A stretch of DNA of 64,000 nt, from NCBI GenBank assembly GCA_015067885.1, contig SVLO01000001.1:1-64000 (forward strand), written 5' to 3'. The translations under genes were made by a program, and so were the position numbers. The first letter of the stretch is position 1. Each line of letters starts with the position of its first letter. This document shows positions 50,782 to 58,978 of this stretch, piece by piece. The notes below the pieces were generated by a model. That model was not told the DNA's origin, did not search any database, and was given only the letters and a program-made list of their open reading frames with translations. Source of the DNA: Oscillospiraceae bacterium. Lineage in GTDB: Bacteria; Bacillota; Clostridia; Oscillospirales; Oscillospiraceae.

Positions 50782-52950
50782 ATGAGAAAGAACGTGTTCC
50801 GCTGGCTGATTGCTTTGGCAATCCTGCTGCCCTGTCTGGTGATTTCCGCCTCGGCGGAAACGGAGGGGTATTATACGTATTTCGTGTCAAACGGGGAAGC
50901 AATGATAACGGACGTGGATATCATCAATATATCCGGAGCTGTTACGATTCCGTCCACTTTGGGCGGCTATCCGGTGACCGGCATCGGGGACAGGGCGTTC
51001 TACAGCTGCGACGGCCTGACCTCAGTGACCATCCCGGACAGTGTGACCAGCATCGGGGACGGTGCGTTCTCCGGCTGCTACAGCCTGACCTCGGTGACCA
51101 TCGGCAACAGCGTGACGAGCATCGGGGAGGGGGCGTTCTACTACTGCGACAGCCTGACCTCTGTGACCATCGGCAACAGCGTGACGAGCATCGGGGAGGG
51201 GGCGTTCTACTACTGCACCAGCCTGACCCAAATCGAGGTTGCGGCAGGCAACACGGCATACTGCGATGTGGATGGCGTGCTGTTTAGCAAGGATAAGACC
51301 CAGCTTGTACAGTGCCCGGGAGGCAGAAGTGGCAGCTATACCATCCCGGACAGTGTGACCAGCATCGGGTACTCTGCGTTCTACTGCTGCTACAGCCTGA
51401 CCAGTGTGACCATCCCGGACGGTGTGACCAGCATCGGGGACTATGCGTTCTACTGCTGCTACAGCCTGACCTCTGTGACCATCCCTGACAGCGTGACGAG
51501 CATCGGGTACAGGGCGTTCTACAACTGCGACGGCCTGACCCAGATCGAGGTTGCGGAGGGCAATGCCGCTTACTGTGATGTGGATGGCGTGCTGTTTAGC
51601 AAGGATAAGACCCAGCTTGTACAGTGCCCGGGAGGCAGAAGTGGCAGCTATACCATCCCGGACAGCGTGACGAGCATCGGGGAGGATGCGTTCTACGGCT
51701 GCTCCGGCCTGACCTCTGTGACCATCGGAAACGGCGTGACGAGCATCGGGTCCTCTGCGTTCTACTACTGCACCGGCCTGACCAGTGTGACCATCCCGGA
51801 CGGTGTGACCAGCATCGGGGACTATGCGTTCTACAACTGCGACAGCCTGACCTCGGTGACCATCGGCAACAGCGTGACGAGCATCGGGTACAGGGCGTTC
51901 TACAGCTGCGACGGCCTGACCCAAATCGAGGTTGCGGAGGGCAATGCCGCTTACTGTGATGTGAACGGAGTTCTGTTCAGCGGAGATAAGACCTTGCTTG
52001 TGCAGTACCCGGTCGGTAAAAGGGGTAGTTATACCATCCCGGACAGCGTGACGAGCATCGGGGAGGGGGCGTTCCGGGACTGCGACAGCCTGACCTCTGT
52101 GACCATCCCGGACAGCGTGACGAGCATCGGGGAGGGGGCGTTCCGGGACTGCACCGGCCTGACCTCGGTGACCATCCCGGACGGTGTGACCAGCATCGGG
52201 GACAGTGCGTTCTACTACTGCGACGGCCTGACCTCTGTGACCATCGGCAACAGCGTGACCAGCATCGGGGACAGTGCGTTCTACTACTGCGACGGCCTGA
52301 CCTCGGTGACCATCGGCAACAGCGTGACCAGCATCGGGGACAGTGCGTTCTACTACTGCGACGGCCTGACCTCTGTGACCATCCCGGACAGCGTGACGAG
52401 GATCGGGAACAATGCGTTCTGGGGCTGCGACAGCCTGACCCGTGTGGACTTCCTGTGCGATATGCCGACATCGGTAGGTACTGCTGTGTTCGCATCTTAC
52501 GATAAAGTAACCCTGTACTACCATGCTGGAACCAGCGGCTGGCCCACGGACGGGACCTGGCAGGGACGGCCTTTGGAAATGCAACCTCACACGGAAGCGG
52601 TGTTGTCTGCGGTTTCTCCCACATGTGGGGCAACTGGATTGACAGAGGGTAGCTACTGTGATGTGTGCGGCGAGGTGTTGCTGGCCCAGACGGAAATTCC
52701 GGCCCTGGGGCACGACTATATCGACCACGCGGCCAAGGCACCCACCACGGAGAGCGTGGGTTGGGAGGCCTATCAGACCTGCTCGCGCTGCGACTACACC
52801 ACATACAAGGAGCTGCCCAAGCTGGAGGAGGACAAGCCGGTGGTTTCGGCTGCCAAGTTCAAGTTCTCCCTTGAAGTGGTGGGTACCGTCAAGCAAAACG
52901 GCCAAACCGTGGAGATCTGCCGCTGGGTTTGGACACCGGTTGAGGAATAA
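50782..52950 (+). CDS. Secreted BspA-type leucine-rich-repeat protein
   Basis: A 722-residue protein. The signal peptide (MRKNVFRWLIALAILLPCLV, cleavage near ASA-ET) is followed by about seventeen ~23-residue LRR_5/BspA repeats (consensus VTSIGDxAFYxCxxLTSVTI) in blocks of 4, 3, 4 and 6. Three near-identical modules with GNxAYCDV and GVLFSxDKTxLVQ divide the blocks. The C-terminal region has paired CxxC knuckles (YCDVCGEVL and TCSRCDYTT). No sorting signal or anchor is visible. Such proteins bind host or microbial surfaces in gut bacteria. The repeats are also nearly identical at DNA level. Confidence 0.92.
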   Translation: MRKNVFRWLIALAILLPCLVISASAETEGYYTYFVSNGEAMITDVDIINISGAVTIPSTLGGYPVTGIGDRAFYSCDGLTSVTIPDSVTSIGDGAFSGCYSLTSVTIGNSVTSIGEGAFYYCDSLTSVTIGNSVTSIGEGAFYYCTSLTQIEVAAGNTAYCDVDGVLFSKDKTQLVQCPGGRSGSYTIPDSVTSIGYSAFYCCYSLTSVTIPDGVTSIGDYAFYCCYSLTSVTIPDSVTSIGYRAFYNCDGLTQIEVAEGNAAYCDVDGVLFSKDKTQLVQCPGGRSGSYTIPDSVTSIGEDAFYGCSGLTSVTIGNGVTSIGSSAFYYCTGLTSVTIPDGVTSIGDYAFYNCDSLTSVTIGNSVTSIGYRAFYSCDGLTQIEVAEGNAAYCDVNGVLFSGDKTLLVQYPVGKRGSYTIPDSVTSIGEGAFRDCDSLTSVTIPDSVTSIGEGAFRDCTGLTSVTIPDGVTSIGDSAFYYCDGLTSVTIGNSVTSIGDSAFYYCDGLTSVTIGNSVTSIGDSAFYYCDGLTSVTIPDSVTRIGNNAFWGCDSLTRVDFLCDMPTSVGTAVFASYDKVTLYYHAGTSGWPTDGTWQGRPLEMQPHTEAVLSAVSPTCGATGLTEGSYCDVCGEVLLAQTEIPALGHDYIDHAAKAPTTESVGWEAYQTCSRCDYTTYKELPKLEEDKPVVSAAKFKFSLEVVGTVKQNGQTVEICRWVWTPVEE

Positions 52951-52961
52951 TTGCAAAAACG

Positions 52962-52998
52962 AAACAGCGCCCTACAGTCGTCGGCTGTGGGGCGCTTT
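52962..52998 (+). terminator. Weak stem-loop after the BspA-like gene
   Basis: AAACAGCGCCCTACAG pairs with CTGTGGGGCGCTTTGC; the T-run is poor. Confidence 0.55.
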
Positions 52999-53004
52999 GC
53001 TGTG

Positions 53005-53255
53005 TGGCCGTGGGGCCCGACGACTCGGCGGGCCGGGGTCGTCCCGCCCTGCACAAGCAGTGTGTGGTTGACGTAGGGGCGTATACCATGCGCCCGCGGG
53101 CGCGCAAAGCGCGCCCCTACAAAGGTTACCCCGGGGATCGGGCCGACGGCTGCGCAGCCGTGACGGAGGGGTTGCCGTATAGAGGACGATCCCCCAGTCA
53201 CCGCTATGCGGCGACAGCCCCCTTTACACAAGGGGGCCTTGAACAGTCTATTCGT
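53005..53255. repeat. Composite palindromic repeat block (copy 4)
   Basis: No gene is supported in 52951-53454. Modules seen are TGGGGCCCGACGACTCGGCG (53011-53030, like 1001-1020), an inverted GTAGGGGCG...GCGCCCCTAC unit (53073-53120, partly like 956-980), GACGGCTGCGCAGCCGT, and CCCCCTTTACACAAGGGGG at the end. From 53256 to the promoter at 53373 I see nothing. Confidence 0.6.
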
Positions 53256-53372
53256 AAGTGATTGTGTGCAGCCGGTAGTTTTAGGGTTATGTTCGAAGAT
53301 AAAGTGTTTTCTGCTACGAGGGGATTTTTCGTGAACAGAGTGTAAAAGGAGAGGGGAAACGGGAAATTCCCC

Positions 53373-53401
53373 TTGCAACCGGGGCGCAAATCTTGTATAA
53401 T
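53373..53401 (+). promoter_or_regulatory. Promoter of the parvulin foldase gene
   Basis: TTGCAA (53373-53378), 17 bp, TATAAT (53396-53401). Confidence 0.85.
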
Positions 53402-53454
53402 ACAACAAGTTGGTTCCCCAGCGAAACCCCAACAAATGAGAGGAATGAAACAAC

Positions 53455-54999
53455 ATGAGTGCATCCCGTGAAAAGAAGTCCCGCCAGAGCAAGTTGGACG
53501 AACTGAATGAAAAGCGGCAGTTGGAAGCGCAGAAGGCTGCAAAGGAAAAGCGCAAGAGCATTGTCTATACCGTGATCGGTGTGGTGTGCGCCCTGTTGGT
53601 GGCCGCCCTGTTGATTTGGGATTCCGGCGTTATCCAAAGCCGCAAGCCCGCGGTGAAGGTGAATGGCGAGAGCTATACCGCCGCCCAGGTGAGCTATTTC
53701 TACAATGATATGCTCATGCAGTATTACTACAGCTCCATGCTCGGCGGCGTATCCAGCTACGATCCCCAAACGGACCCCGCCCAGCAGATTTACGATGCCA
53801 CCACCGGCAAGACCTGGCATGATTTCTTCTTGGATGAGTCCCTGGACTCCCTGACGGAGATCAGCACCCTGGTCGCCAAGGCGGAGGAAGAGGGCGTGAC
53901 CCTGTCCGATGAGGGCAAGCAGCAGGTCAAGGAAAATATGGCGACTTTGAAGAGTACTGCCAGAGAAAGCGGCTTTACCTCCGTTACCTCCTACCTGAAG
54001 GCGGCCTATGGCCCCGGCATGACCAAGGGCGTGTATAAGCAGCTGATGGGCGATGTTATGCTTGCCAGTGAGATGGCGAGCAATTACACCGACACGCTGA
54101 CCTACACCGACGAGCAGGTCGAGGAGTACTACGCCGAGCATGCTGACGAGCTGGATCTGTTTACCTACTCCTTCGCCAAGTTCTCCGGCACGCCCGAGGC
54201 TACCACCGATGAGGACGGCAATAAGGTCGAACCCACCGATAAGGAAAAGGACGATGCCAAGGCTCAGGCCTACACCAAGGGTGAGGCGTTCCGCGCCAAG
54301 CTGGCCCGCGGCGGCGACTTTATGGAGCTGATGGAGGAGCTGGCCGAGGATAAGACCGTCACCTCCAACACCCGTGTGACCGCCTCCGGCACCACCGTGC
54401 TGTACGCGCTGGACAGCTGGCTGAAGGAAGACGGCCGTCAGGCCGGCGACGTGGGTCTGGTCCAGTTGGAGGCCGACACCTACGTGGTGGAGTTCCACGG
54501 CCGTGAGCGCGACAACGAGCTGCCCGGCGACGTGCGCCACATCCTGGTGGCTGCCGAGCAGGACGAGGGCGCTACCGAGCCTACCGAGGCCCAGTACGAC
54601 GCCGCCAAGGCTAAGGCCCAGCAGATGCTGGACGAGTGGGAGGCCGGCGAGGCCACCGAGGACAGCTTTGCCAAGCTGGCCGAGAAGGAGAGTGCCGATC
54701 CCGGCTCTGCCGCCAACGGTGGCCTGTATGAGGACGTGTCCTCTTCCACCGGCTTTATCGAGGACTTTGCCAACTGGGTGGTGGACCCCGGCCGTCAGGT
54801 GGGTGACACCGGCCTGGTGAAGAACACCCAAAGCGGCACCAAGGGCTGGCATATCATGTACTACTGCGGCAACGACGGTGTACCCGTGTGGAAGGCCACG
54901 GTGGAAAACGCCCTGGCCACCGAGGATACCTCTGCTTGGCTGGAGGAACTGATTGCCGATGTCCAGGTGGAGCGTCTGGACGCGCTGAACAACATCTGA
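53455..54999 (+). CDS. Membrane-anchored parvulin-type peptidyl-prolyl isomerase (PrsA/SurA-like)
   Basis: A 514-residue protein with a charged cytoplasmic N-terminus rich in Lys and Arg, one membrane segment (VYTVIGVVCALLVAALLIW, about residues 37-55) and a large external part. A SurA_N-like helical domain is followed by a parvulin domain starting DVRHILVAAEQDE and ending GWHIMYYCGN. There is no lipobox, unlike PrsA, so it is membrane-tethered rather than a lipoprotein. It helps fold secreted proteins. It lies next to the secreted LRR gene but has its own promoter. The acidic composition of the extracellular domain is marked. Confidence 0.9.
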   Translation: MSASREKKSRQSKLDELNEKRQLEAQKAAKEKRKSIVYTVIGVVCALLVAALLIWDSGVIQSRKPAVKVNGESYTAAQVSYFYNDMLMQYYYSSMLGGVSSYDPQTDPAQQIYDATTGKTWHDFFLDESLDSLTEISTLVAKAEEEGVTLSDEGKQQVKENMATLKSTARESGFTSVTSYLKAAYGPGMTKGVYKQLMGDVMLASEMASNYTDTLTYTDEQVEEYYAEHADELDLFTYSFAKFSGTPEATTDEDGNKVEPTDKEKDDAKAQAYTKGEAFRAKLARGGDFMELMEELAEDKTVTSNTRVTASGTTVLYALDSWLKEDGRQAGDVGLVQLEADTYVVEFHGRERDNELPGDVRHILVAAEQDEGATEPTEAQYDAAKAKAQQMLDEWEAGEATEDSFAKLAEKESADPGSAANGGLYEDVSSSTGFIEDFANWVVDPGRQVGDTGLVKNTQSGTKGWHIMYYCGNDGVPVWKATVENALATEDTSAWLEELIADVQVERLDALNNI

Positions 55000-55006
55000 A
55001 CAAAAT

Positions 55007-55043
55007 AAAAGTGAGGCAAGCCATTGGCTTGCCTCGCTTTTTT
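55007..55043. terminator. Bidirectional terminator
   Basis: AAAAGTGAGGCAAGCC-ATT-GGCTTGCCTCGCTTTTTT between convergent genes. Confidence 0.92.
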
Positions 55044-55581
55044 ACTTTTTGCGTTTTTTGTAGCGATCCTCCTCGCTGTAGATGCAGCCGCAGTACTTTT
55101 GCATATACATCCCATGCTCCCGGGCGAAGTCCTGACCGGCCCGGAACAGGGGTCGGAAGTCCCGGTAGAGGAACTCCACGCCATACTGCTCCGCCGCCTT
55201 GCGGGCTACGGCGCAGATGGCCTCGTGGTCCTGGTAGGGGCTGATGAGCAGGGAGGTGGTGAAGGCGGCGTAGCCGTTCTCGGCAGCGTACTTGGCCGTG
55301 GCCTCCATGCGGCAGCGGTAGCAGTAGCCGCAGCGATGGTCCGGGTCGTTAGCCACGGCGGACAAAAAGGGCCGCAGATCGTAAGTGCCGCCAATGACCA
55401 GCTTCATGCCGATTTCTTTGGAATACTCCTCCAAAGTGCGCTTGCGGGCCTGATACTCCGTATAGGGGTGGATGTTGGGGTTGTACCAAAAGCCCACCGG
55501 CTCCAGACCCTCCTCCCGCAGGGCGGCGATGGGGTGGTTGGCGCAGGGGGCGCAGCAGATGTGCATTAAGACTTTTTCCAT
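55042..55581 (-). CDS. queH: Epoxyqueuosine reductase QueH
   Basis: A 179-residue iron-sulfur enzyme that finishes queuosine synthesis in tRNA. MHICCAPCANHPI at the N-terminus, RCGYCYRCRMEATAKYA in the middle and KYCGCIYSEEDR near the end supply the Cys ligands of the QueH (DUF208) family. ATG 55581 is chosen because GGAGTGAGTCCT precedes it. It fits with gluQ in this window. It lies five bases after the stop codon of the DUF1273 gene and is probably cotranscribed with it. Confidence 0.93.
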   Translation of the reverse strand: MEKVLMHICCAPCANHPIAALREEGLEPVGFWYNPNIHPYTEYQARKRTLEEYSKEIGMKLVIGGTYDLRPFLSAVANDPDHRCGYCYRCRMEATAKYAAENGYAAFTTSLLISPYQDHEAICAVARKAAEQYGVEFLYRDFRPLFRAGQDFAREHGMYMQKYCGCIYSEEDRYKKRKK

Positions 55582-55586
55582 AGGAC

Positions 55587-56090
55587 TCACTCCGGTCGGA
55601 TAATATCGGTGGTCAAATCGTGCTTCAGGGCGTAGGCCAGGGTGGAGGCGGTACCCCCGGAGGGGATGCCGTCGTACAGAGCGATGATGCGGCAGGAACG
55701 GTCCACCATGTAGCGGTTGCGGCGCATCATACAGTTCCAGTCATAGTGGTGCTGCACCATGGTCTCAAAATCGCAGCGGTCCAGCAGCTCGGCCCGGCGC
55801 GCCTGTTCGGCGGCGGGCCAGCGGTCCGCCTGGCTTTGGCAGGGAATGGACCCCTCCACCGTGACGCCGGGTCGGCGGTCGCGCAGGTCCAGGGCCGCCC
55901 GGCAGAACAGCAGGTCGCCACCCCGGGCCATGCCGCAAATAAAATGGCGGCAGCCGGCCTCGTAGGCTCGGTCCAAAGCGGCGGTCAACTGCGCGAACAC
56001 CGCCGCGCAGCGGGGGTCGCTCTCGTCCGCCCCCCAGGGCAGCTTGTTCGGTCGGTGTCCGGTGAAGCAGCAAGTGTGTTCGCGGTCCAT
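55587..56090 (-). CDS. DUF1273 / YpsA-like SLOG-family protein
   Basis: A 167-residue Rossmann-like (SLOG) protein. CCFTGHRPNKLPWG and FICGMARGGDLLFCRAAL are the YpsA-type motifs, and LYDGIPSGGTASTLAYAL is the nucleotide-binding end. YpsA-like proteins are linked to cell division and morphology; the ligand is unknown (NAD-derived or ADP-ribose-like signals have been proposed for SLOG proteins). ATG 56090 follows AAAGGAGGGCGGCTT; the longer frame is not needed. Confidence 0.85.
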   Translation of the reverse strand: MDREHTCCFTGHRPNKLPWGADESDPRCAAVFAQLTAALDRAYEAGCRHFICGMARGGDLLFCRAALDLRDRRPGVTVEGSIPCQSQADRWPAAEQARRAELLDRCDFETMVQHHYDWNCMMRRNRYMVDRSCRIIALYDGIPSGGTASTLAYALKHDLTTDIIRPE

Positions 56091-56159
56091 AAGCCGCCCT
56101 CCTTTCCGCATGATGGAACTATTGTAATCCATTCCCAGCGGGAAGTCAACTAAAAAATA

Positions 56160-56171
56160 GAACATTCGTTT
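56160..56171. promoter_or_regulatory. Putative LexA (SOS) box of dinB
   Basis: GAAC-ATTC-GTTT matches the Firmicutes LexA box GAACN4GTTC at 7 of 8 positions and overlaps the -35 element of dinB, a position expected for SOS control of this polymerase. Confidence 0.5.
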
Positions 56172-56198
56172 GACTTTTTGCACCAGAGGGTGTATGAT
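56170..56198 (+). promoter_or_regulatory. Promoter of dinB
   Basis: TTGACT (56170-56175), 17 bp, TATGAT (56193-56198). Confidence 0.75.
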
Positions 56199-56224
56199 AA
56201 GAAAAAACGGAAGGGGGCGCGGGG

Positions 56225-57436
56225 ATGGACCGGGTGATTTTCCACTGTGATTTGAACAGCTTTTTTGCCTCAGTGGAGCTGCTGGACCATCCCGAGCTGC
56301 GCCACCTGCCTGTGGCGGTGTGCGGCGACCCGGCCCAGCGCCACGGCATTATTTTGGCAAAAAACGAGCCGGCCAAAGCCTTCGGCGTAAAGACGGCGGA
56401 GACCATTTGGCAGGCCAAACGCAAGTGTCCGGATCTGGTGCTGTTGCCCTCCCACCATAACCGGTACGAGGAATATTCCAAAAAGGTAAACGCCATTTAC
56501 GAGCAGTACACCGATTTGGTGGAGCCGTTCGGCATCGACGAAAGCTGGCTGGACGTGACGGGGACGCTCCATTTGTTCGGGGACGACCCACGGGCCATGG
56601 CCGACCGCATCCGGGACCATATCCGGCAGGAACTGGGGCTGACGGTTTCGGTTGGGGTGTCCTTCAACAAAGTGTTTGCCAAGCTGGGCAGCGACTATAA
56701 AAAGCCGGACGCCACCACCGTTATCCGTCGGGAAGATGTGGAACGTATCGTGTGGCCTCTGCCGGTGAGCGATCTGTTGTTTGTAGGGCGGGCGGCGGCC
56801 AGGGAGCTGGCCCGGTACGGCGTGACCACCATTGGACAGCTTGCGGCCTTTGATCGGGAAGCGCTGGGGCAGTTGCTGGGCCAGCACGGCCTGCAGCTGC
56901 ACGACTACGCCAATGGGGTGGATCGCAGTCCCGTGCGTCCGGCGGGGGAATACGTACCCCCTAAGTCCGTGGGTAACGGTACGACCTTTCCTCACGATTT
57001 GGTGGGGGAGGCGGCGGTGCGCTCCGGCGTGACGCTGCTGGCCGACTCGGTGGCCCAGCGGCTGCGGGGCCACGACCTGAAATGCACCACGGTGCAGGTG
57101 ACCATACGCAGCCCGGAATTTCACGACATCAGCCGCCAGCGGCGGCTGACCACCCCCACCTTTGTCACGGCGGAGCTGGCCGAATGTGCCATGGCGCTGA
57201 TTCGGGAGAACTGGAACCTGTCCGCCCCCATTCGGGCCATCACCATCACTGCCAGCAACCTGATCGGACAGGAACAGGCGGCCCAGCAGATGGATTTGTT
57301 TGCCATGGGGCAGGACACCTGCCGCCGGGACAAGCAGGAGCGGCTGGGCCATACCCTTGACCAGATCCGCCACCGCTTTGGCGGCCATGCCATCGGCCCG
57401 GCCAGCGGGGTGGAGGGGGAAACGGCGGAGGAATGA
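56225..57436 (+). CDS. dinB: DNA polymerase IV (Y family)
   Basis: A 403-residue translesion polymerase. The catalytic residues lie in IFHCDLNSFFASVE and GIDESWLDVTGT. VSVGVSFNKVFAKLGSDYKKP follows, then HhH thumb (LFVGRAAARELARYGV) and the little-finger domain (KSVGNGTTFPHDLV). There is no beta-clamp tail at the very end, but QQMDLF at about residue 358 is a plausible clamp-binding motif. ATG 56225 has GGGGGCGCGGGG before it. A LexA-like box sits at the promoter. Confidence 0.95.
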   Translation: MDRVIFHCDLNSFFASVELLDHPELRHLPVAVCGDPAQRHGIILAKNEPAKAFGVKTAETIWQAKRKCPDLVLLPSHHNRYEEYSKKVNAIYEQYTDLVEPFGIDESWLDVTGTLHLFGDDPRAMADRIRDHIRQELGLTVSVGVSFNKVFAKLGSDYKKPDATTVIRREDVERIVWPLPVSDLLFVGRAAARELARYGVTTIGQLAAFDREALGQLLGQHGLQLHDYANGVDRSPVRPAGEYVPPKSVGNGTTFPHDLVGEAAVRSGVTLLADSVAQRLRGHDLKCTTVQVTIRSPEFHDISRQRRLTTPTFVTAELAECAMALIRENWNLSAPIRAITITASNLIGQEQAAQQMDLFAMGQDTCRRDKQERLGHTLDQIRHRFGGHAIGPASGVEGETAEE

Positions 57437-57450
57437 GCGAAGGTCAACAT

Positions 57451-57486
57451 AAAACCCCTGACCCGGTCCGGGTCAGGGGTTTTCTT
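57451..57486. terminator. Bidirectional terminator
   Basis: AAAACCCCTGACCC pairs with GGGTCAGGGGTTTT around GGTCC, between dinB and recR. Confidence 0.92.
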
Positions 57487-57494
57487 GCTTGAGG

Positions 57495-58097
57495 TCACAT
57501 CTCCCGGCGGCCCTCCAGGGCGCGCATAAGGGTGGCGTCGTCGGCAAATTCCAGATGGCTGCCCACGGGGATGCCGTAGGCCAGGCGGGTGACCTTGACC
57601 TGGAACGGCTTGAGCAGGCGGGAGAGGTACATGGCGGTGGCCTCGCCCTCCGTGTCCGGGTTGGTGGCCATGATGACCTCCCGGATCTCGCCGGAGGACA
57701 CCCGCTCTACCAGGGACTTGATGTGCAGGTCGTCGGGTCCTACGTGGTTCATGGGGGAGATGACGCCGTGCAGCACATGGAACAGGCCGTTGTATTCCCG
57801 GGAGCGCTCCATGGCGATGACGTCCTTGGGTTCGGCAACCACGCAGATGACACTGCCGTCCCGGCGGGGACTGGCGCAGATGGCGCAGGGACCGTCACCC
57901 TGGGTCAGATTTTGACACACGGGGCAGCAGTGGATGGCTTTTTTTGCCTCTGTGATGGCCCGGGCGAAGTTGGCCGCCTCCTCCTCCGTCAGGGACAGGA
58001 CGTAGAAGGCCAGCCGCTGGGCGGACTTGGTCCCCACGCCGGGCAGGCGGGCGAACTGTTCCACCAGCGCCTCAAGGGCGGGGGGGAAGTGTTGCAT
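57495..58097 (-). CDS. recR: Recombination mediator RecR
   Basis: A 200-residue DNA-repair protein that works with RecF/RecO. The helix-hairpin-helix reads LARLPGVGTKSAQRLA-like (FARLPGVGTKSAQR), the zinc finger is CPVCQNL / PCAICAS, and the TOPRIM segment is VVAEPKDVIAMERSREYNGL with ATNPDTEGEATAMYL. Length is normal. The ATG follows GGAGGTTTCTGCT. It lies 24 bases after rpe, an unusual pairing; in many genomes recR follows dnaX and a YbaB gene instead. Confidence 0.96.
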   Translation of the reverse strand: MQHFPPALEALVEQFARLPGVGTKSAQRLAFYVLSLTEEEAANFARAITEAKKAIHCCPVCQNLTQGDGPCAICASPRRDGSVICVVAEPKDVIAMERSREYNGLFHVLHGVISPMNHVGPDDLHIKSLVERVSSGEIREVIMATNPDTEGEATAMYLSRLLKPFQVKVTRLAYGIPVGSHLEFADDATLMRALEGRREM

Positions 58098-58121
58098 AGC
58101 AGAAACCTCCGGGTGGGAGAA

Positions 58122-58766
58122 TTAGCCGCGCAGGGTGCGGATAGCGGCCTCGATGTCGGCCGCGCCGTAGACGGCGGAGCCGGCCACCAGTACGTTGGCA
58201 CCGGCCTCGATGACCAGGGGGGCGGTGTCGGGGGCAATGCCGCCGTCCACCTCCAGCTCGCAGGCGGGGTTATACTTGTTGATGATCTCGCGCACCTCAC
58301 GGATGGTGTCCAGCTGGGCGGGCATGAAGGCCTGGCCGCCGAAGCCGGGCTCCACGGTCATGATCAGCACCAGGTCCAGGTTCTCCACATAGGGCAGGAT
58401 GGCCTTGGGAGAGGTGATGGGGCGCAGGGCCACGGCCTTTTTCACCTTGCACTCGTCCATGATGCGCAGGGCCTCGGCAATGCGGGTGGGGTGGTCAGCC
58501 TCCAAATGGATGGACAGCAGGTCGGCGCCGGCCTTGGCAAACTGCTCCACGTAGCGCACGGGCTTTTCGATCATCAGGTGTACGTCCAAAAACATATCGG
58601 TACACTGGCGCAGGGACTTGACCACCGGCATACCGATGGACATATTGGGGACGAAGGCGCCGTCCATCACGTCCACGTGGATGTAGTCGGCGGTGGCGAT
58701 CTTCTTGACGTCGCGCTCCAGGTTGGCGAAGTCGGCGGAGAGGATGGAGGGGGCAATTTTAATCAT
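58122..58766 (-). CDS. rpe: Ribulose-phosphate 3-epimerase
   Basis: A 214-residue TIM-barrel enzyme of the pentose-phosphate pathway. IAPSILSADFANLERDV, HVDVMDGAFVPNMSIG, MTVEPGFGGQAFMP and VDGGIAPDTAP carry the metal and phosphate-binding residues. ATG 58766 follows AAAGGAAGCATTACC. The frame is open to 58862, but that part is the structured leader and has no ribosome site. It is the first gene of an rpe-recR unit. Confidence 0.96.
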   Translation of the reverse strand: MIKIAPSILSADFANLERDVKKIATADYIHVDVMDGAFVPNMSIGMPVVKSLRQCTDMFLDVHLMIEKPVRYVEQFAKAGADLLSIHLEADHPTRIAEALRIMDECKVKKAVALRPITSPKAILPYVENLDLVLIMTVEPGFGGQAFMPAQLDTIREVREIINKYNPACELEVDGGIAPDTAPLVIEAGANVLVAGSAVYGAADIEAAIRTLRG

Positions 58767-58943
58767 GGTAATGCTTCCTTTCGTTGTATGGGTGACCGGA
58801 CAAGAACGTCCGGCATAGGATACAGGGCGCGGAAAGTCGGGGCGACCCGGCGGTGACGCCATGGCAGTCTGCCGCGTTTGAGATACCCGGTCGCCGGAGG
58901 TCTGTCCCCCGGCGGCCGGGAGATGTCAGGACACAGACCTCAA
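58767..58943 (-). ncRNA. Long structured leader RNA of rpe-recR, class not recognised
   Basis: About 177 bases between the predicted start site and the rpe ATG. On the transcript strand I see three helices. The first is GAGGTCTGT pairing with ACAGACCTC, with an inner CCCGGC hairpin, at about 58893-58942. The second is GGCGACC pairing with GGTCGCC, enclosing a GCGG/CCGC stem. The third is CCGGAC-GTTCTT-GTCCGG at 58796-58813, just ahead of the ribosome site. It does not match T-box, FMN, TPP, SAM, cobalamin or ZTP patterns as I know them. It could be a riboswitch, a protein-binding leader or an independent small RNA. Confidence 0.5.
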
Positions 58944-58949
58944 CAATAA

Positions 58950-58978
58950 ATGATACCCTTGCAGGTGGAAAAAGTCAA
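58950..58978 (-). promoter_or_regulatory. Promoter of the rpe-recR leader
   Basis: Read leftward: TTGACT (58978-58973), 17 bp, TATCAT (58955-58950). The -35 overlaps the stop codon of the LtaS-like gene. Confidence 0.8.

Noticed and set aside
50782-52950. CRISPR array from the regular repeats
   Set aside because: The repeats are in-frame LRR codons of one long gene with a signal peptide; there are no unique spacers of constant length and no cas genes.
58767-58862. N-terminal extension of Rpe starting at 58862
   Set aside because: No ribosome site, composition unlike Rpe, and the family starts at MIKIAPSILSADF.
58767-58950. 6S RNA, T-box or FMN/TPP/ZTP riboswitch
   Set aside because: It folds as separate hairpins rather than one long bulged rod, and none of the conserved cores (for example the T-box TGGNACCGCG) is present.
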